Source of the DNA: an uncultured Ruminococcus sp.
Lineage (GTDB): Bacteria; Bacillota; Clostridia; Oscillospirales; Ruminococcaceae
DNA: 22,355 nt
Assembly (NCBI GenBank): GCA_900553675.1
Contig: USEH01000012.1
Location: 1-22,355, forward strand
Reading direction: 5' to 3'
In this document: piece after piece, positions 7,153-14,991 of the stretch
Layout: each line of letters begins with the position of its first letter
How positions within the stretch are numbered: the first letter of the stretch is position 1
Program-made: the position numbers and the translations under genes
Notes under the pieces: generated by a model
Told to the model about the DNA's origin: nothing
Seen by the model: the letters and a program-made list of their open reading frames with translations, nothing else
Database searches by the model: none

Positions 7153-7653
7153 ATGGTGCAAAACATATCGGGAGAGGTGAAATTTGCTCCCTTGTTCATT
7201 CACAGTTTCCCGTTGCTTGCACCACACCATTTGTTAGAATCCGAGAAATTCAATATCCGATTCTCTGACCCGTCGGAGATAACCGAGATTGCGGACAAGC
7301 TCCGTTATCACAGATACCGAAAAGCACTCTTGCAAAGAGAGGTGGCAGATTATATAGGCGTTGACCGTAGCACTTATATCCACTATGAGGAATACGGGCG
7401 CGACTATTACCCGTTAGATAACATGGAAAAACTTGCCGCCCTGTTCGGTGTCCCCGTAACGGAATTGCTTGATGACTTCAATATGTTCTTGTATAACGAT
7501 CAAGGCAAGCAGATACGCAAAAAGCGGTTGGAATTGAATATGACACAGCGCGAATATGCTGATATGCTCGGTGTTCATGTCGGTAATCTGAAAAAATGGG
7601 AACAGAACAAAGTGCGTATTTTCAAAAGCACATGGGAACGTTTCTTCAAATAA
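7153..7653 (+). CDS. tandem helix-turn-helix (XRE-type) regulator of the element
   Basis: A 166-aa protein with two XRE-like HTH units, at about 49-108 and 118-166. The second contains QIRKKRLELNMTQREYADMLGV. Such double-HTH proteins occur beside DUF6061 genes in mobilizable elements of Clostridia and probably control the element. The start is uncertain. The frame is open back to 7036 inside the sigK end, but that part is not conserved-looking; ATG 7153 is the best available codon although its ribosome site is weak. It is followed 21 nt later by the small DUF6061-like gene on the same strand. Confidence 0.75.
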   Translation: MVQNISGEVKFAPLFIHSFPLLAPHHLLESEKFNIRFSDPSEITEIADKLRYHRYRKALLQREVADYIGVDRSTYIHYEEYGRDYYPLDNMEKLAALFGVPVTELLDDFNMFLYNDQGKQIRKKRLELNMTQREYADMLGVHVGNLKKWEQNKVRIFKSTWERFFK

Positions 7654-7674
7654 GAGCGAAAGGAGGATTTGATT

Positions 7675-7920
7675 ATGAAAAAACTTGTTAGCTGCGCCTT
7701 TAACTTCGATACTGTCTGCGTGGAGCTGAAATTTTCTGACGGCAGTATGATAGCTATTGATACCGTTGCCGTTGAAAATGAGGTTGCGCGGAATATGTAT
7801 GAACGTTCAGAGCTTGACTATCTGATTTACAATGCCCCTCTTGAATATGCCGATCTTATATTGAACGGCAATCCCGAAGCATACCTAAAAGCCGTAACTG
7901 AATATAAGCCGTTGGACTAA
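7675..7920 (+). CDS. DUF6061-like small protein
   Basis: An 81-aa protein of unknown function. It begins MKKLVSCAFNFDTVCVEL and has a central NMYERSELDYLIYNAPLEYADL segment, which I associate with DUF6061 proteins of Clostridia mobile elements. The ATG at 7675 has a perfect AAGGAGG 8 nt upstream, whereas a TTG at 7669 is too close to it. It is the second gene of the HTH operon and ends at a strong terminator. No enzymatic motif or membrane segment is visible. Confidence 0.7.
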   Translation: MKKLVSCAFNFDTVCVELKFSDGSMIAIDTVAVENEVARNMYERSELDYLIYNAPLEYADLILNGNPEAYLKAVTEYKPLD

Positions 7921-7929
7921 ACATAGAAA

Positions 7930-7979
7930 AAACAGGCAAGGCAGATCCCCCCACAAAAGGGCATCTACCTTGCCTGTTT
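7930..7979. terminator. bidirectional intrinsic terminator
   Basis: A long stem pairs AAACAGGCAAGG (7930-7941) with CCTTGCCTGTTT (7968-7979) and, after one mismatch, AGAT with ATCT. The loop is C-rich. A-runs and T-runs flank it, so it can end both the plus-strand DUF6061 operon and the minus-strand replication genes. Confidence 0.85.
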
Positions 7980-7983
7980 CAAT

Positions 7984-8205
7984 TTATTCAGCTTTGCTCT
8001 TTTTATCTTCCTCGCAACCGTCAAGAATGGTTTGTGCGATTGCGTCAATCAATTTTAGTTTTTGCTCTGTGGGGCAATTCAGCTTTTCGATGTACTGCGC
8101 CACATATTCAGCGTGGAACTTTGCCACACGAGCGTCAAATAACGCCTGCTTTTCGGGTGTTTCGGGATAATGGACGATTATTTCGATAGCGGATCCCCCT
8201 TTCAT
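7984..8205 (-). CDS. small conserved-type protein of the mobile element
   Basis: A 73-aa, charged protein of unknown function, with a central AEYVAQYIEKLNCPTEQK segment and a lysine/glutamate-rich end. No domain is recognised. The ATG at 8205 is the only ATG near the front but has no clear ribosome site. AAAGGGGGA lies just inside this start, about 7 nt before an ATC codon, so the original start codon may have been ATG and mutated, or ATG 8205 may be used weakly. It is downstream of the dnaC-like gene, separated by 52 nt, and probably co-transcribed with it. Confidence 0.55.
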   Translation of the reverse strand: MKGGSAIEIIVHYPETPEKQALFDARVAKFHAEYVAQYIEKLNCPTEQKLKLIDAIAQTILDGCEEDKKSKAE

Positions 8206-8257
8206 GGGCTACGGTCATATTTCAATTTTATGCGGATATGCTTGTCTGATATGAGTA

Positions 8258-9124
8258 TCAGAGGTTAAGGATTTGAGCCGCTTTTTTGAGATTTTCGGCT
8301 GCATTACCCTTGCGGAAGTTCTCGCCGTCAAAGAGGACGGGAACGCATACCTCTAAAATGCGGTCATAAATGCGCCGATCATCAAGGTCGGTTGCTTTCT
8401 GCATAACAGACAGCGCGATATTGGTTGTGATAATCATAGGCTTGCGGGAGAGTAAGCGGCGGTTGACTATATCGAAAACGCGCTCCTTGCCGTAGCTTGT
8501 ATTTCGTTCTGCGCCCAAATCGTCAAGAATGAGTAAATCGGGGCGCGTGATCCGTTTTAAGTAGCTGTCGCGGTCTGCTCCAAAATTGCCCGATATGCGA
8601 ATATCGTGCATTCGGTTGACTACATCGGTCATATCGAAATAGAGAACGGAAATCATGCGGTCAATCAGAGCGTTTGCAATACACCCTGCGGCGTAGGATT
8701 TTCCTGTGCCGACATTTCCGAACAGTAACAGCCCGATACCCTCACGGCTGAAATCGTCCCATTTCTCGGCGTATTCTTTTGCTTTGGTAAGCTGTTTTGT
8801 CATAACAGGCGCATTATCGAAACGCCAATCAGCGGCGGGAATATCGCTGAACGCCTCGGAGCGTAAGAGGTTGATGTGGTTGATACGGTTAAACTCTCGC
8901 ATTTCAGCCTCGCGCCGTTCTCTTTCCTCGGCAGCACACTTGCAATCGGTTGGGTGTCGGTCAATCCCGTTAAAGCGGTGCTTTTCAGCGAAGTACGCTT
9001 CTTTTGGCGTATGGCACTTGCCGCAGTATTTCAGCCCATCTTCGGGATTGATATAATCATCGGGCGCGGTGTTCGCCGCGTCTGCGGTATCAATGATAGC
9101 GGACAAAATAGGGTCAATATTCAT
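8258..9124 (-). CDS. DnaC/IstB-like helicase loader ATPase
   Basis: A 288-aa AAA+ ATPase related to DnaC/DnaI, expected to load the host replicative helicase at the element's origin. An N-terminal zinc-binding part has CGKC (34-37) and CKC (61-63). The AAA+ core has Walker A GNVGTGKS at 136-143 and Walker B LLILDDLG at 197-204. IITTNIALS, a sensor-1-like Asn segment, follows. The ATG at 9124 overlaps the stop of the initiator gene as ATGA and has AAAGGAG 7 nt upstream. The pairing with a RepA-type gene points to autonomous or rolling replication of the excised element. Confidence 0.88.
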   Translation of the reverse strand: MNIDPILSAIIDTADAANTAPDDYINPEDGLKYCGKCHTPKEAYFAEKHRFNGIDRHPTDCKCAAEERERREAEMREFNRINHINLLRSEAFSDIPAADWRFDNAPVMTKQLTKAKEYAEKWDDFSREGIGLLLFGNVGTGKSYAAGCIANALIDRMISVLYFDMTDVVNRMHDIRISGNFGADRDSYLKRITRPDLLILDDLGAERNTSYGKERVFDIVNRRLLSRKPMIITTNIALSVMQKATDLDDRRIYDRILEVCVPVLFDGENFRKGNAAENLKKAAQILNL

Positions 9125-9828
9125 AGGCAATCTCCTTTATCGGTGTATTCGGAATCGTAGTTCTTGACGGGCTTGGCTTTGTTATCCTCGTCAAGCCATT
9201 TTCGGATAGTGGCGTAATGGTTGGCATAGTGCTTTCCGTTGACCTCCATATATGCTGACAGGCGGTTGATGTAGTCGGCGTACCTATCGGGATAATCGGC
9301 TTCAAGCGCGGCAAGCTGCTTTTCAGAGAGAAAAACATTTTGATACTGACCGTATCGGCGGCGTATCTCTCCTTTTTCTGTCTGAATCATATTTTTATAT
9401 TCTTGTTCAGTATTACTTGGGGGCAGATTTTGCCCCATACAAGGTGAAGTTTCCTGCACTTCCATAGGGCAAATATTTCCCTCTGGTGGTGAAGAAATCT
9501 GCACCCCATCGGGCAGATGTAGGAATATGTGGTTAGCCCTGTTCCAACCTTGACGGATACGGGTAATCAGCCCTGCGTTTTCTAATTCGTTCAGCGCGGT
9601 TTTTACTGTTCTTTCGCTCCTGTTAAGGTCATCTGCCATCTGCTTTATCGTGTAAATGACATACACGTTTCCGTCCTCTGATACCCAACCCGATTTTTGA
9701 GAAAGCAAGGTGCGGTTAAGCAACAGCCCATAGAGCAGCTTCGCGTTTATCGAATGTTCGCTTGCGATCATAAACCGTGGCAAAGGTATGAACGGAGGGA
9801 GTGGAGTGTTTTTCTTAAAAAATATCAT
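9121..9828 (-). CDS. replication initiator protein (RepA N-terminal type)
   Basis: A 235-aa protein whose N-terminal half is a winged-helix domain typical of RepA_N initiators (PF06970): IPLPRFMIASEHSINAKLLY at about 14-33, then IKQMADDLNRSERTVKTAL at about 61-79. The C-terminal half is charged and variable, with a short FLSEKQLAALEADYPDRY segment. It would bind iteron-like repeats at the origin. The ATG has GAAAGGAAG upstream. It is followed by the helicase loader with a 4-nt overlap. The non-coding repeats at 12161-12957 are its candidate binding site. Confidence 0.82.
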   Translation of the reverse strand: MIFFKKNTPLPPFIPLPRFMIASEHSINAKLLYGLLLNRTLLSQKSGWVSEDGNVYVIYTIKQMADDLNRSERTVKTALNELENAGLITRIRQGWNRANHIFLHLPDGVQISSPPEGNICPMEVQETSPCMGQNLPPSNTEQEYKNMIQTEKGEIRRRYGQYQNVFLSEKQLAALEADYPDRYADYINRLSAYMEVNGKHYANHYATIRKWLDEDNKAKPVKNYDSEYTDKGDCL

Positions 9829-9864
9829 TCATCACTTCCTTTCAGCGCGGCATAGAAGCTATGG

Positions 9865-10074
9865 CTACTCGTCCGTTGGAGGGCGCGGAAGTGAGGCGTT
9901 ATGCCCTTCTTTGGAGCGTTTGGAGCAGTAGCGCGGGCACTCGATAACAAGGGCGCGGTAGCTCTGTTTGCACTCATGGACGCATTTGCGGCAAAGCTCG
10001 TTATAGGTGATACGGTTGCGGTCATTCAAGAAGAACGACCATTCCTGTTTTCTCTTTTTGCTCATTCGTGGCAT
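9865..10074 (-). CDS. small cysteine-rich protein of the mobile element
   Basis: A 69-aa basic protein with a cysteine cluster (CRKCVHEC at about 28-35, then CPRYC at about 46-50) that could bind a metal ion. The function is unknown. The ATG has GGAG 7 nt upstream. It lies between the relaxase and the initiator gene with short gaps (25 and 36 nt), consistent with one minus-strand operon running from mobC to the small gene at 7984. Confidence 0.6.
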   Translation of the reverse strand: MPRMSKKRKQEWSFFLNDRNRITYNELCRKCVHECKQSYRALVIECPRYCSKRSKEGHNASLPRPPTDE

Positions 10075-10099
10075 TGGTTAGCTCCTTTCTGCGGCGCGG

Positions 10100-11155
10100 T
10101 CATATCGTGTGTTCGTGTTTCTTGGACTTGTCGGGGGTAGGCTCGCCGTGAAGTTCAGCCAAATTGTGCTGAATGGTGGCAAGCTCCCTATGACGGGCTT
10201 TCGCTTCGTTGTAGGCGTTATAGGCGGCGTTTTTCTCTGTAATCAACTGTTCAATATCTGCCTGTAATGCCCTATAGGTCGGTATCTTTGTAATGCCGTG
10301 GAATTTGAAATAACGGACAGCAGCATCGGCTACGATAAAGTCATCTTCGTGCGCAGCGCGATAGGCGGCTTTCTTCTTATCGGTCTTTTGCGCCTTGTAC
10401 TCGTTTCGCACATCTCGCGTCTTGACGTAGTCGATAACCATTTTCTGCAATTCCTTTTTCTCGGCTATTTTCGTTTCGATGGCTTTTAGCGCGGCGCGGG
10501 TACTCTGCAAATCAGCTTGGGCGGTGGCAAGTGCCGCGTCAAATTCCTCTTGTGAGCTAAAGCCCGTGTCCAACAGAAATTGGGCTTTTGCCATCTGTTG
10601 GAGGTTGTGGACTTTCGCCCATCTTTCATAACCAACGCCTTTACCCTCGGCGCGTTTGGCTGCAATGTCCACGGTGCGCTGTATGCCGTCATTTTTAACT
10701 GCGGTCTGCTTTTCGTGAAGTCTGTCTATCACGCTACGTTTGGGAGCATTTTTGTCGGCTTTGAGTGCTGCGGCGCGTTCCTCGACAACCCTGTGTGCGT
10801 TCTGCTCCAAACGGGCAAGAACGGCGGCGCGGTCAAAATCATCACCGAGCTTTCTTGCTGTGATGGGTTTGGTGCGGTCGGGTGTGAGGTAGGACAAACG
10901 CCCTCGGCTCTCCTTGACGGTTATCCCTTGCCGCAAAAGCAAAGCGGAAAATTGCTCAAAGGTGGTTGAGAAATCAAGTACAGCCCGTAGCGTCTGCCGT
11001 AGCTTCTCTTTGTTAGTTTCAAATTTTGTGGTGCGCAGTGTCAGCCCTGCGGAGGTGATTTCTGCGTTTCTTTCATCAAGTGCGGCTTGTCCCTTTTTCT
11101 GCGCCCAATACTCGCGCTCGGTAACGCGGTTTGCGCTGCCGTGAAGCAGATCAAT
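10100..11155 (-). pseudogene. relaxase, C-terminal part after an in-frame stop
   Basis: The continuation of the relaxase frame after the TAG at 11156-11158. Reading on from the stop, the same frame stays open for 351 codons to the true end at 10100. It runs through IDLLHGSANRVTEREYWAQK and a long, charged, helical region with likely coiled coil (about 10100-10700). Only one base (CAG to TAG) needs to change to restore one continuous protein of about 542 residues. If translated alone, a TTG at 10942 is the likely start, but I see no convincing ribosome site. The C-terminal part of such relaxases usually handles partner or coupling-protein contacts. Confidence 0.75.
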
Positions 11156-11728
11156 CTAATAGAGGTTTTCGCGGTGGCACATTTCCATCACTTCGGATTT
11201 GAAATATTCCATAGCCGCGTCGGTACACCGGTGCTTGCAACCCTGCCGTGTATCTGCAGGTCTGTCCATGTACGGGAGCAATGGGACTTCCTCTATTCGC
11301 AAACTGTTTATGACAATATGAACGTGGATATTGCCGCTGTGGTTATGACCATCGGGGTGGGTACAGACAAGTGCTTGGTGTCCGCGAAAATGCGTTTTGC
11401 AAAATTCCTCGCCTAACTGCTGTGCGCGGTCAACGGTCAATCCGTTGTCTGTGCCGTCCCTTGGGTCAAAGGAAATAATGTAGTGGTGGCTTTTCACATC
11501 TTCGCGTTTTTGGTTTTTGCCGTAGCGGAGATTTGCCCGCATACACGCGATAGCGAAATCTTCCTCGCCACATCCAATCGTGGCAATTCTGAAATTCTCG
11601 CGTGGTATGAGCCGTCCGGTTTCATCAAGCGTGGGCTTCATGGAAAACTCGTCATGGGCAAAGGTCAGATATTTTTCGGCTGCGCCGTAATCAGCATTTT
11701 TAGAGCTGATATGTTTGAACGTAGCCAT
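11156..11728 (-). CDS. relaxase/mobilization nuclease, N-terminal catalytic part
   Basis: The catalytic domain of a VirD2/MobA-type relaxase (PF03432-like), which nicks oriT and stays bound to the DNA through a tyrosine. Tyr14 in the NADYGAAEKYL segment is the probable nucleophile. The metal-binding histidines appear as HNHSGNIHVHIVIN at 128-141. The frame ends after 190 residues at TAG; the protein should be near 540 aa. The nuclease domain is complete, so some nicking activity is possible. The ATG overlaps the end of mobC by 29 nt, which is the usual mobC-mobA arrangement. Confidence 0.85.
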   Translation of the reverse strand: MATFKHISSKNADYGAAEKYLTFAHDEFSMKPTLDETGRLIPRENFRIATIGCGEEDFAIACMRANLRYGKNQKREDVKSHHYIISFDPRDGTDNGLTVDRAQQLGEEFCKTHFRGHQALVCTHPDGHNHSGNIHVHIVINSLRIEEVPLLPYMDRPADTRQGCKHRCTDAAMEYFKSEVMEMCHRENLY

Positions 11729-12098
11729 TCAGTTCACCTACCTTTTGCAAGACTTCATATTTCAGCGCGGCGAGATCTGAAGCGGCGGCTTGTATCTCGG
11801 CGGCAAGCTGTGGGTATGGGTTTCGCCATTCGTTCAGCGTCCGAGCTATCTGATTGATGTTATTGCCGATCTTGCCATACTCGGCAATGAGCTTTCCGAG
11901 CGTGGCAAGCACTTCATCGTTGACGGGATTGACACGGATAATCGGTTTGACAACCGCGCCGTCAATGGCTTGCCGTATAAATTCGGATTGGCTCATTTCA
12001 TAATTCTTCATTCGCTCCATAAAGAAGTCGTGTTCTTCCTCGGTCAAGCGGGTCTTGACTACGAAAGTGCGCTTTGGTGTGTTGTACGTTTTTGGCAT
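11700..12098 (-). CDS. mobilization protein MobC (relaxosome accessory)
   Basis: A 132-aa DNA-binding accessory protein that helps the relaxase at oriT. The N-terminus is ribbon-helix-helix-like (about 12-50) and the C-terminal half carries the MobC hallmark NNINQIARTLN at 79-89. Of three nearby ATGs, the one at 12098 has AAAGGAG 8 nt upstream; the one at 12104 is too close to it and the one at 12116 overlaps the ribosome site. It is the first gene of the minus-strand mobilization/replication operon, next to the non-coding repeat region that should hold oriT. Confidence 0.85.
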   Translation of the reverse strand: MPKTYNTPKRTFVVKTRLTEEEHDFFMERMKNYEMSQSEFIRQAIDGAVVKPIIRVNPVNDEVLATLGKLIAEYGKIGNNINQIARTLNEWRNPYPQLAAEIQAAASDLAALKYEVLQKVGELNGYVQTYQL

Positions 12099-12160
12099 AG
12101 GCATAACTCCTTTCACTTACCATATTTTTTGAGGCTGTTTTTTAAGGTGTTTTGAAAAAT

Positions 12161-12723
12161 TCTTTCACTTTACAACGGACATTTTTTCGGCGTTTGTCCG
12201 AGGTTTTTGATAAGTTCCTCTACTTAACATTTTTTTTCAGCCGTTTTTGCACCCCATTTTTTGCGACTTCTGCAAAACAACAAATTTCCGTGGATGGATT
12301 TTTGCGAGATAGCGTAAAAGTTTGGTTGTATCGCTTTCCGCCTAACCCATCGTGGAAAGCGGTTTTGCAAGGTAGGTCGCAAATTTTTTTCAAATTTTCT
12401 CTTGCTCACTACAACACCGAAGATGGCAGAATTGCCAAACGGGGCGAGAGGAAAATTTGCGGCGTTAGCCGTTCAGCAGGGTTTGGGGAAGGCACTCCCC
12501 AACAAGATCACCACAAGGGCGAAAATGAGCAGTAGGCGAAATTTGGCACCGTGGTAGAATCTTGCTCTAACTACTTCCGCTATCCTCTGAACGGGGATTT
12601 TTGTAATACCCCTCTACTTGACAACGGACAAAATCTGCGAAAAACTTGGTAGTGCTTTCACAATTCAACGGACATTTTCTTTGAGAAAATTAAGTCTCTC
12701 CACTTTGCAACGGACATTTTTTT
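12161..12723. repeat. iteron-like direct repeats, core CAACGGACA
   Basis: Four copies share CAACGGACA preceded by a pyrimidine-rich CTC/CTTTCAC-type lead: 12161-12187, 12611-12630, 12654-12678 and 12697-12723. A fifth, partial copy (CCTCTACTTAACAT) is at 12217-12230. All point the same way. Such iterons usually bind a RepA-type initiator, or less often the relaxosome. Confidence 0.6.
12483..12502. repeat. perfect 7-bp hairpin, oriT-like
   Basis: TTGGGGA (12483-12489) pairs with TCCCCAA (12496-12502) across a 6-nt loop. It lies in a locally GC-rich block inside the AT-rich non-coding region and is not followed by a T-run, so it is unlikely to be a terminator. Short hairpins like this typically sit next to relaxase nick sites. 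Confidence 0.4.
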
Positions 12724-12869
12724 GCTGTTTGGGTGAGTGGTCTGACAAGAATATTTTTTGAGTGGCAAAAATGGCTTTCATTGTATTCAGAATTTCAGCG
12801 GGCAAAAATCAACGGTGTTTGGAAAATTCTTTTAGAAAATTTCATCCTCTACCTGTTAGGACATTTGCG

Positions 12870-12957
12870 GGAGAAAAATCAACGGTTTGAAAAACACTTT
12901 TCACAGATTCAGAATTTCAGAGGGGAGAAATTCAACCGTTTTCAAAAATTTTTCTCC
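12870..12957. repeat. long imperfect inverted repeat
   Basis: GGAGAAAAAT (12870-12879) is matched by ATTTTTCTCC (12948-12957). The adjoining AACGGTTTGAAAA and TTTTCAAA-like segments extend the symmetry imperfectly. ATTCAGAATTTCAG is also repeated directly at 12785-12798 and 12907-12920. Confidence 0.45.
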
Positions 12958-13086
12958 GTTCACTTATTACAGGTCTTGGCAAGGTGCGTTTTGGCTGATT
13001 TTTGAAAAAATTTTTTCTGTTGCTTTCTTCCACGGTGTAAAGATCGAAAATGCCAAACATCGGAGAAATATTTTCGGGCATAAAAA

Positions 13087-13119
13087 TGCGCCCTCGATTT
13101 TTTGAAAAACGAGAGCGCA
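13087..13119. repeat. hairpin in the non-coding region
   Basis: TGCGC (13087-13091) and CTCG (13093-13096) pair with CGAG (13110-13113) and GCGCA (13115-13119), with one mismatched position. The loop is A/T-rich. It could be a terminator for transcription leaving the repeat region or a structural element of the origin. Confidence 0.35.
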
Positions 13120-13207
13120 GCACTTCTGCGATATTCGGTTGTAGGCGGCGGGCGAAGCTGCCGACTATTCAAGTTGGAAATATTTTCTGAACATTTTTCT
13201 GTACCTC

Positions 13208-13236
13208 TTGATTTTGTTCGTGTTTACGAGTATAAT
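13208..13236 (+). promoter_or_regulatory. promoter of the excisionase-like gene
   Basis: TTGATT (13208-13213) and TATAAT (13231-13236) have a 17-bp spacer, about 70 bp before the ATG. Confidence 0.6.
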
Positions 13237-13305
13237 ATATAGTGATTTATTGTATTCTGACGCTGACGCACAAGACGGAGTGCGTAAAGATCGGGAGGTC
13301 ATACG

Positions 13306-13509
13306 ATGAAATATTTATCCGTTACACAGACCGCCGAGAAGTGGGGTATCTCACAACGGCGCATACAGACTTTGTGCAACGAGGAACGCATAGAGGGTGC
13401 GGTGCGTATCGGTCATTCTTGGGCAATCCCAGAGGACGCGCCGAAGCCTACTGATGCAAGAATCAAAAGCGGAAAGTATATCAAGCAAGCTACTGAAAAA
13501 GAAAAATGA
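13306..13509 (+). CDS. excisionase-like helix-turn-helix protein
   Basis: A 67-aa MerR/Xis-type winged-helix protein. LSVTQTAEKWGISQRRIQTL (about 4-23) is the helix-turn-helix, followed by a short wing ending in GHSWAIPEDA. Proteins of this type sit next to recombinase genes in many Clostridia elements and are thought to act as directionality factors or small regulators. The ATG has GGGAGG about 8 nt upstream. It is convergent with the recombinase gene; a hairpin terminator lies between them. Confidence 0.75.
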   Translation: MKYLSVTQTAEKWGISQRRIQTLCNEERIEGAVRIGHSWAIPEDAPKPTDARIKSGKYIKQATEKEK

Positions 13510-13546
13510 GCCGCAGACAATAGCGACTCTAACTCGAAAATATTAC

Positions 13547-13578
13547 GCGCCTTACCCCTCGCGGGTGCGAATGGGCGC
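13547..13578. repeat. GC-rich nested hairpin downstream of the excisionase-like gene
   Basis: GCGCC (13547-13551) pairs with GGCGC (13574-13578), and inside it ACCC pairs with GGGT (13554-13566). No T-run follows. It could be an RNA structure or a protein-binding site; nothing more can be said. Confidence 0.3.
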
Positions 13579-13649
13579 ACTAATACCGTGTTTACCACTC
13601 TGCCCAGATGGTCTCGACGTGTCAAGAGAGAAGCAAAAAATTTTTCATT

Positions 13650-13684
13650 CGGTCAAAACCTTGATTGTATAAGGGTTTTGACCG
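13650..13684. terminator. bidirectional terminator between excisionase-like and recombinase genes
   Basis: A perfect 11-bp stem pairs CGGTCAAAACC (13650-13660) with GGTTTTGACCG (13674-13684) around a 13-nt AT-rich loop. TTTT follows on the plus strand, and on the minus strand a run of T occurs after about 8 nt. It separates two convergent genes. Confidence 0.65.
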
Positions 13685-13764
13685 TTTTCGACTTCGTTCG
13701 ATAAGGGTGGTTATGTGGGGGTGCTCGTGTTATAATAGGGGCAAAACCGTCTTTTTGCTTAAAA

Positions 13765-14991
13765 TCAGCAGTATTTTTCCTTGTGTGTAAAGATGTCCTC
13801 AAATACCCATTCGATTTCGATTTGCTCATTTGAAGTTACGATTACTCGCTCGATTGCCTCATACAGATGCTCATGCAAACCTGCATCGAAGTCTGCAAGA
13901 ACCTGTTCAGCTCTGGCGACTTCTGACTCTGTATCAGCCTCTTGCTGTTTGGCTTTTAGCAGAGCTTGGTATTCCTTTTCAAGCTGTTCTTTCTTTGCCG
14001 TGAGTTCGTCTGCTTTGACAGAAAGTGCATCCTTGGATTTGATGAAATCTTCACGGCTGATTTCACCGGAGCGATAGGCTTCATAGCGTTCCAGTTTTTT
14101 GTCGGGAAACTGTGCAAGCTCATTTTCGATTTGTGTGATGGCTTTGTAGCACTCCACACTTGCAGAACGCGTTTTTTTCTTTTGGGTAGGTGCGTTCTGT
14201 TTTATAAAGTTTAGCTGTGCCCGAAGTGCTTCAACAAGAACATCTTCCATTTCGCTCCTTTTGAAGTGGATGTCGGAGCACTCACTGTCGTGCAGATACT
14301 TGGAAGAAACGCAAGAATAGTATTGGTCTGAGCCGTAAGTCTTGCGAAGCTTTCTGCCACAATGAGCACAATAATAAACTCTGTCGGGCTGTTCAAGGAC
14401 AGCCTTTTTTACTTTCTTGGGGTTACGGAGCATTTCATTCGCAAGCTCCCATTTATCACGAGGGATGATTGCTTCGTGTGCATCGGGATGGATAATCCAT
14501 TCCTCTACAGGAACTCGCCGTTGGTTCTTGTCTCGGATATGACGGCTCTCTCGTGTGTGATTGGTCATCACGCCCGTGTACTTAATGTTGCGTATCATAT
14601 AGACGATACGAGGGTGAGTCCATTGAGGCTCGGTGTCAAATCTGCGTTTTACACCCTTGTAAGCTTGCGGCGTAGGAACGCCTCTTGCGTTGAGGTCTGC
14701 GGCAATCTCACTTGTGGTCTTGCCCGCAATAACGGCATCGAAAATCTCACGGACGATTTCTGCTGCAGGCTCGTCAACAATCATTTTGTGCTTGTTCTTC
14801 GGTGAGGGCTTATAGCCATAAGTAAAGCAAGTGATAAACTCACCCTTTTCCTGTTTGGAGCGCATAGCCGTCTTTACTTTAGAGGATAGGTCTTTGCTGT
14901 AATAATCATAGACGAGGTTGCGGAATGCCACGTCCATACCGATGGTTTTGCCGTCGTGGTTAAGGCTGTCATAATTGTCGTTGATACTCAA
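13765..14991 (-). pseudogene. large serine recombinase lacking its catalytic domain
   Basis: A 408-aa remnant of a large serine integrase. What remains begins at SINDNYDSL, which in intact relatives lies near the end of the resolvase-like catalytic domain; roughly the first 110-130 residues, including the nucleophilic serine, are gone. The recombinase domain (about 58-160), a zinc ribbon (Cys208, Cys211, Cys227, Cys238), a coiled coil (about 262-345) and a normal C-terminus are intact. The frame opens with a TTG that has no ribosome site, and an in-frame TAA lies just upstream. It overlaps the end of the GAF gene by 23 nt. It should be catalytically dead, though it might still bind attachment sites if expressed. 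Confidence 0.85.

Larger units (their letters stand above)
12099..13305. other. 1.2-kb non-coding, repeat-rich region: candidate oriV/oriT
   Basis: No reading frame here has plausible protein composition or start signals. It holds four or five degenerate 20-bp direct repeats (core CAACGGACA), a GC-rich hairpin at 12483-12502, an 8-bp inverted pair CCGTTCAG/CTGAACGG (12469-12476 and 12587-12594), a second repeat family around AAAAATCAACGG, and a hairpin at 13087-13119. Its place upstream of mobC and beside the excisionase gene fits an origin of transfer and/or replication. Base composition is much more AT-rich than the adjacent genes. Confidence 0.6.
7055..14991. mobile_element. integrated mobilizable element inside sigK, partly decayed
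   Basis: The left boundary is set by where sigK stops resembling sigma-K (about 7050-7063). The right boundary is the point where the recombinase gene abruptly stops. Contents in order are an HTH regulator, a DUF6061-like protein, DnaC-like loader, RepA-type initiator, relaxase, MobC, a repeat-rich non-coding region, an excisionase-like protein and a large serine recombinase. There are no type IV secretion genes, so it is mobilizable and not self-transmissible. No accessory cargo is obvious. The true right attachment site appears lost or lies elsewhere. Boundaries are estimates. Confidence 0.75.

Noticed and set aside
8246..8261. Hairpin CTGATA/TATCAG at the end of the dnaC-like gene
   Set aside because: Only six AT-rich pairs and no T-run, so it is not a convincing terminator.
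11156..11158. TAG read as pyrrolysine
   Set aside because: No pyl genes or other hint of pyrrolysine use in the window, and a CAG-to-TAG change is much simpler.
12152..12535. Plus-strand open frame of 127 codons in the repeat region
   Set aside because: It covers iteron-like repeats, is rich in Phe and Arg from AT-rich low-complexity DNA, and has no ribosome site.
12161..12957. CRISPR array
   Set aside because: Repeats are short, degenerate and irregularly spaced, there are no uniform spacers, and no cas genes are present.
12733..13005. Plus-strand open frame of 90 codons
   Set aside because: It runs through the inverted and direct repeats; the composition looks like translated A/T runs and no start signal is seen.
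13547..13640. tRNA-like folding after the excisionase-like gene
   Set aside because: The nested hairpin does not extend to a cloverleaf and lacks the T-arm consensus.
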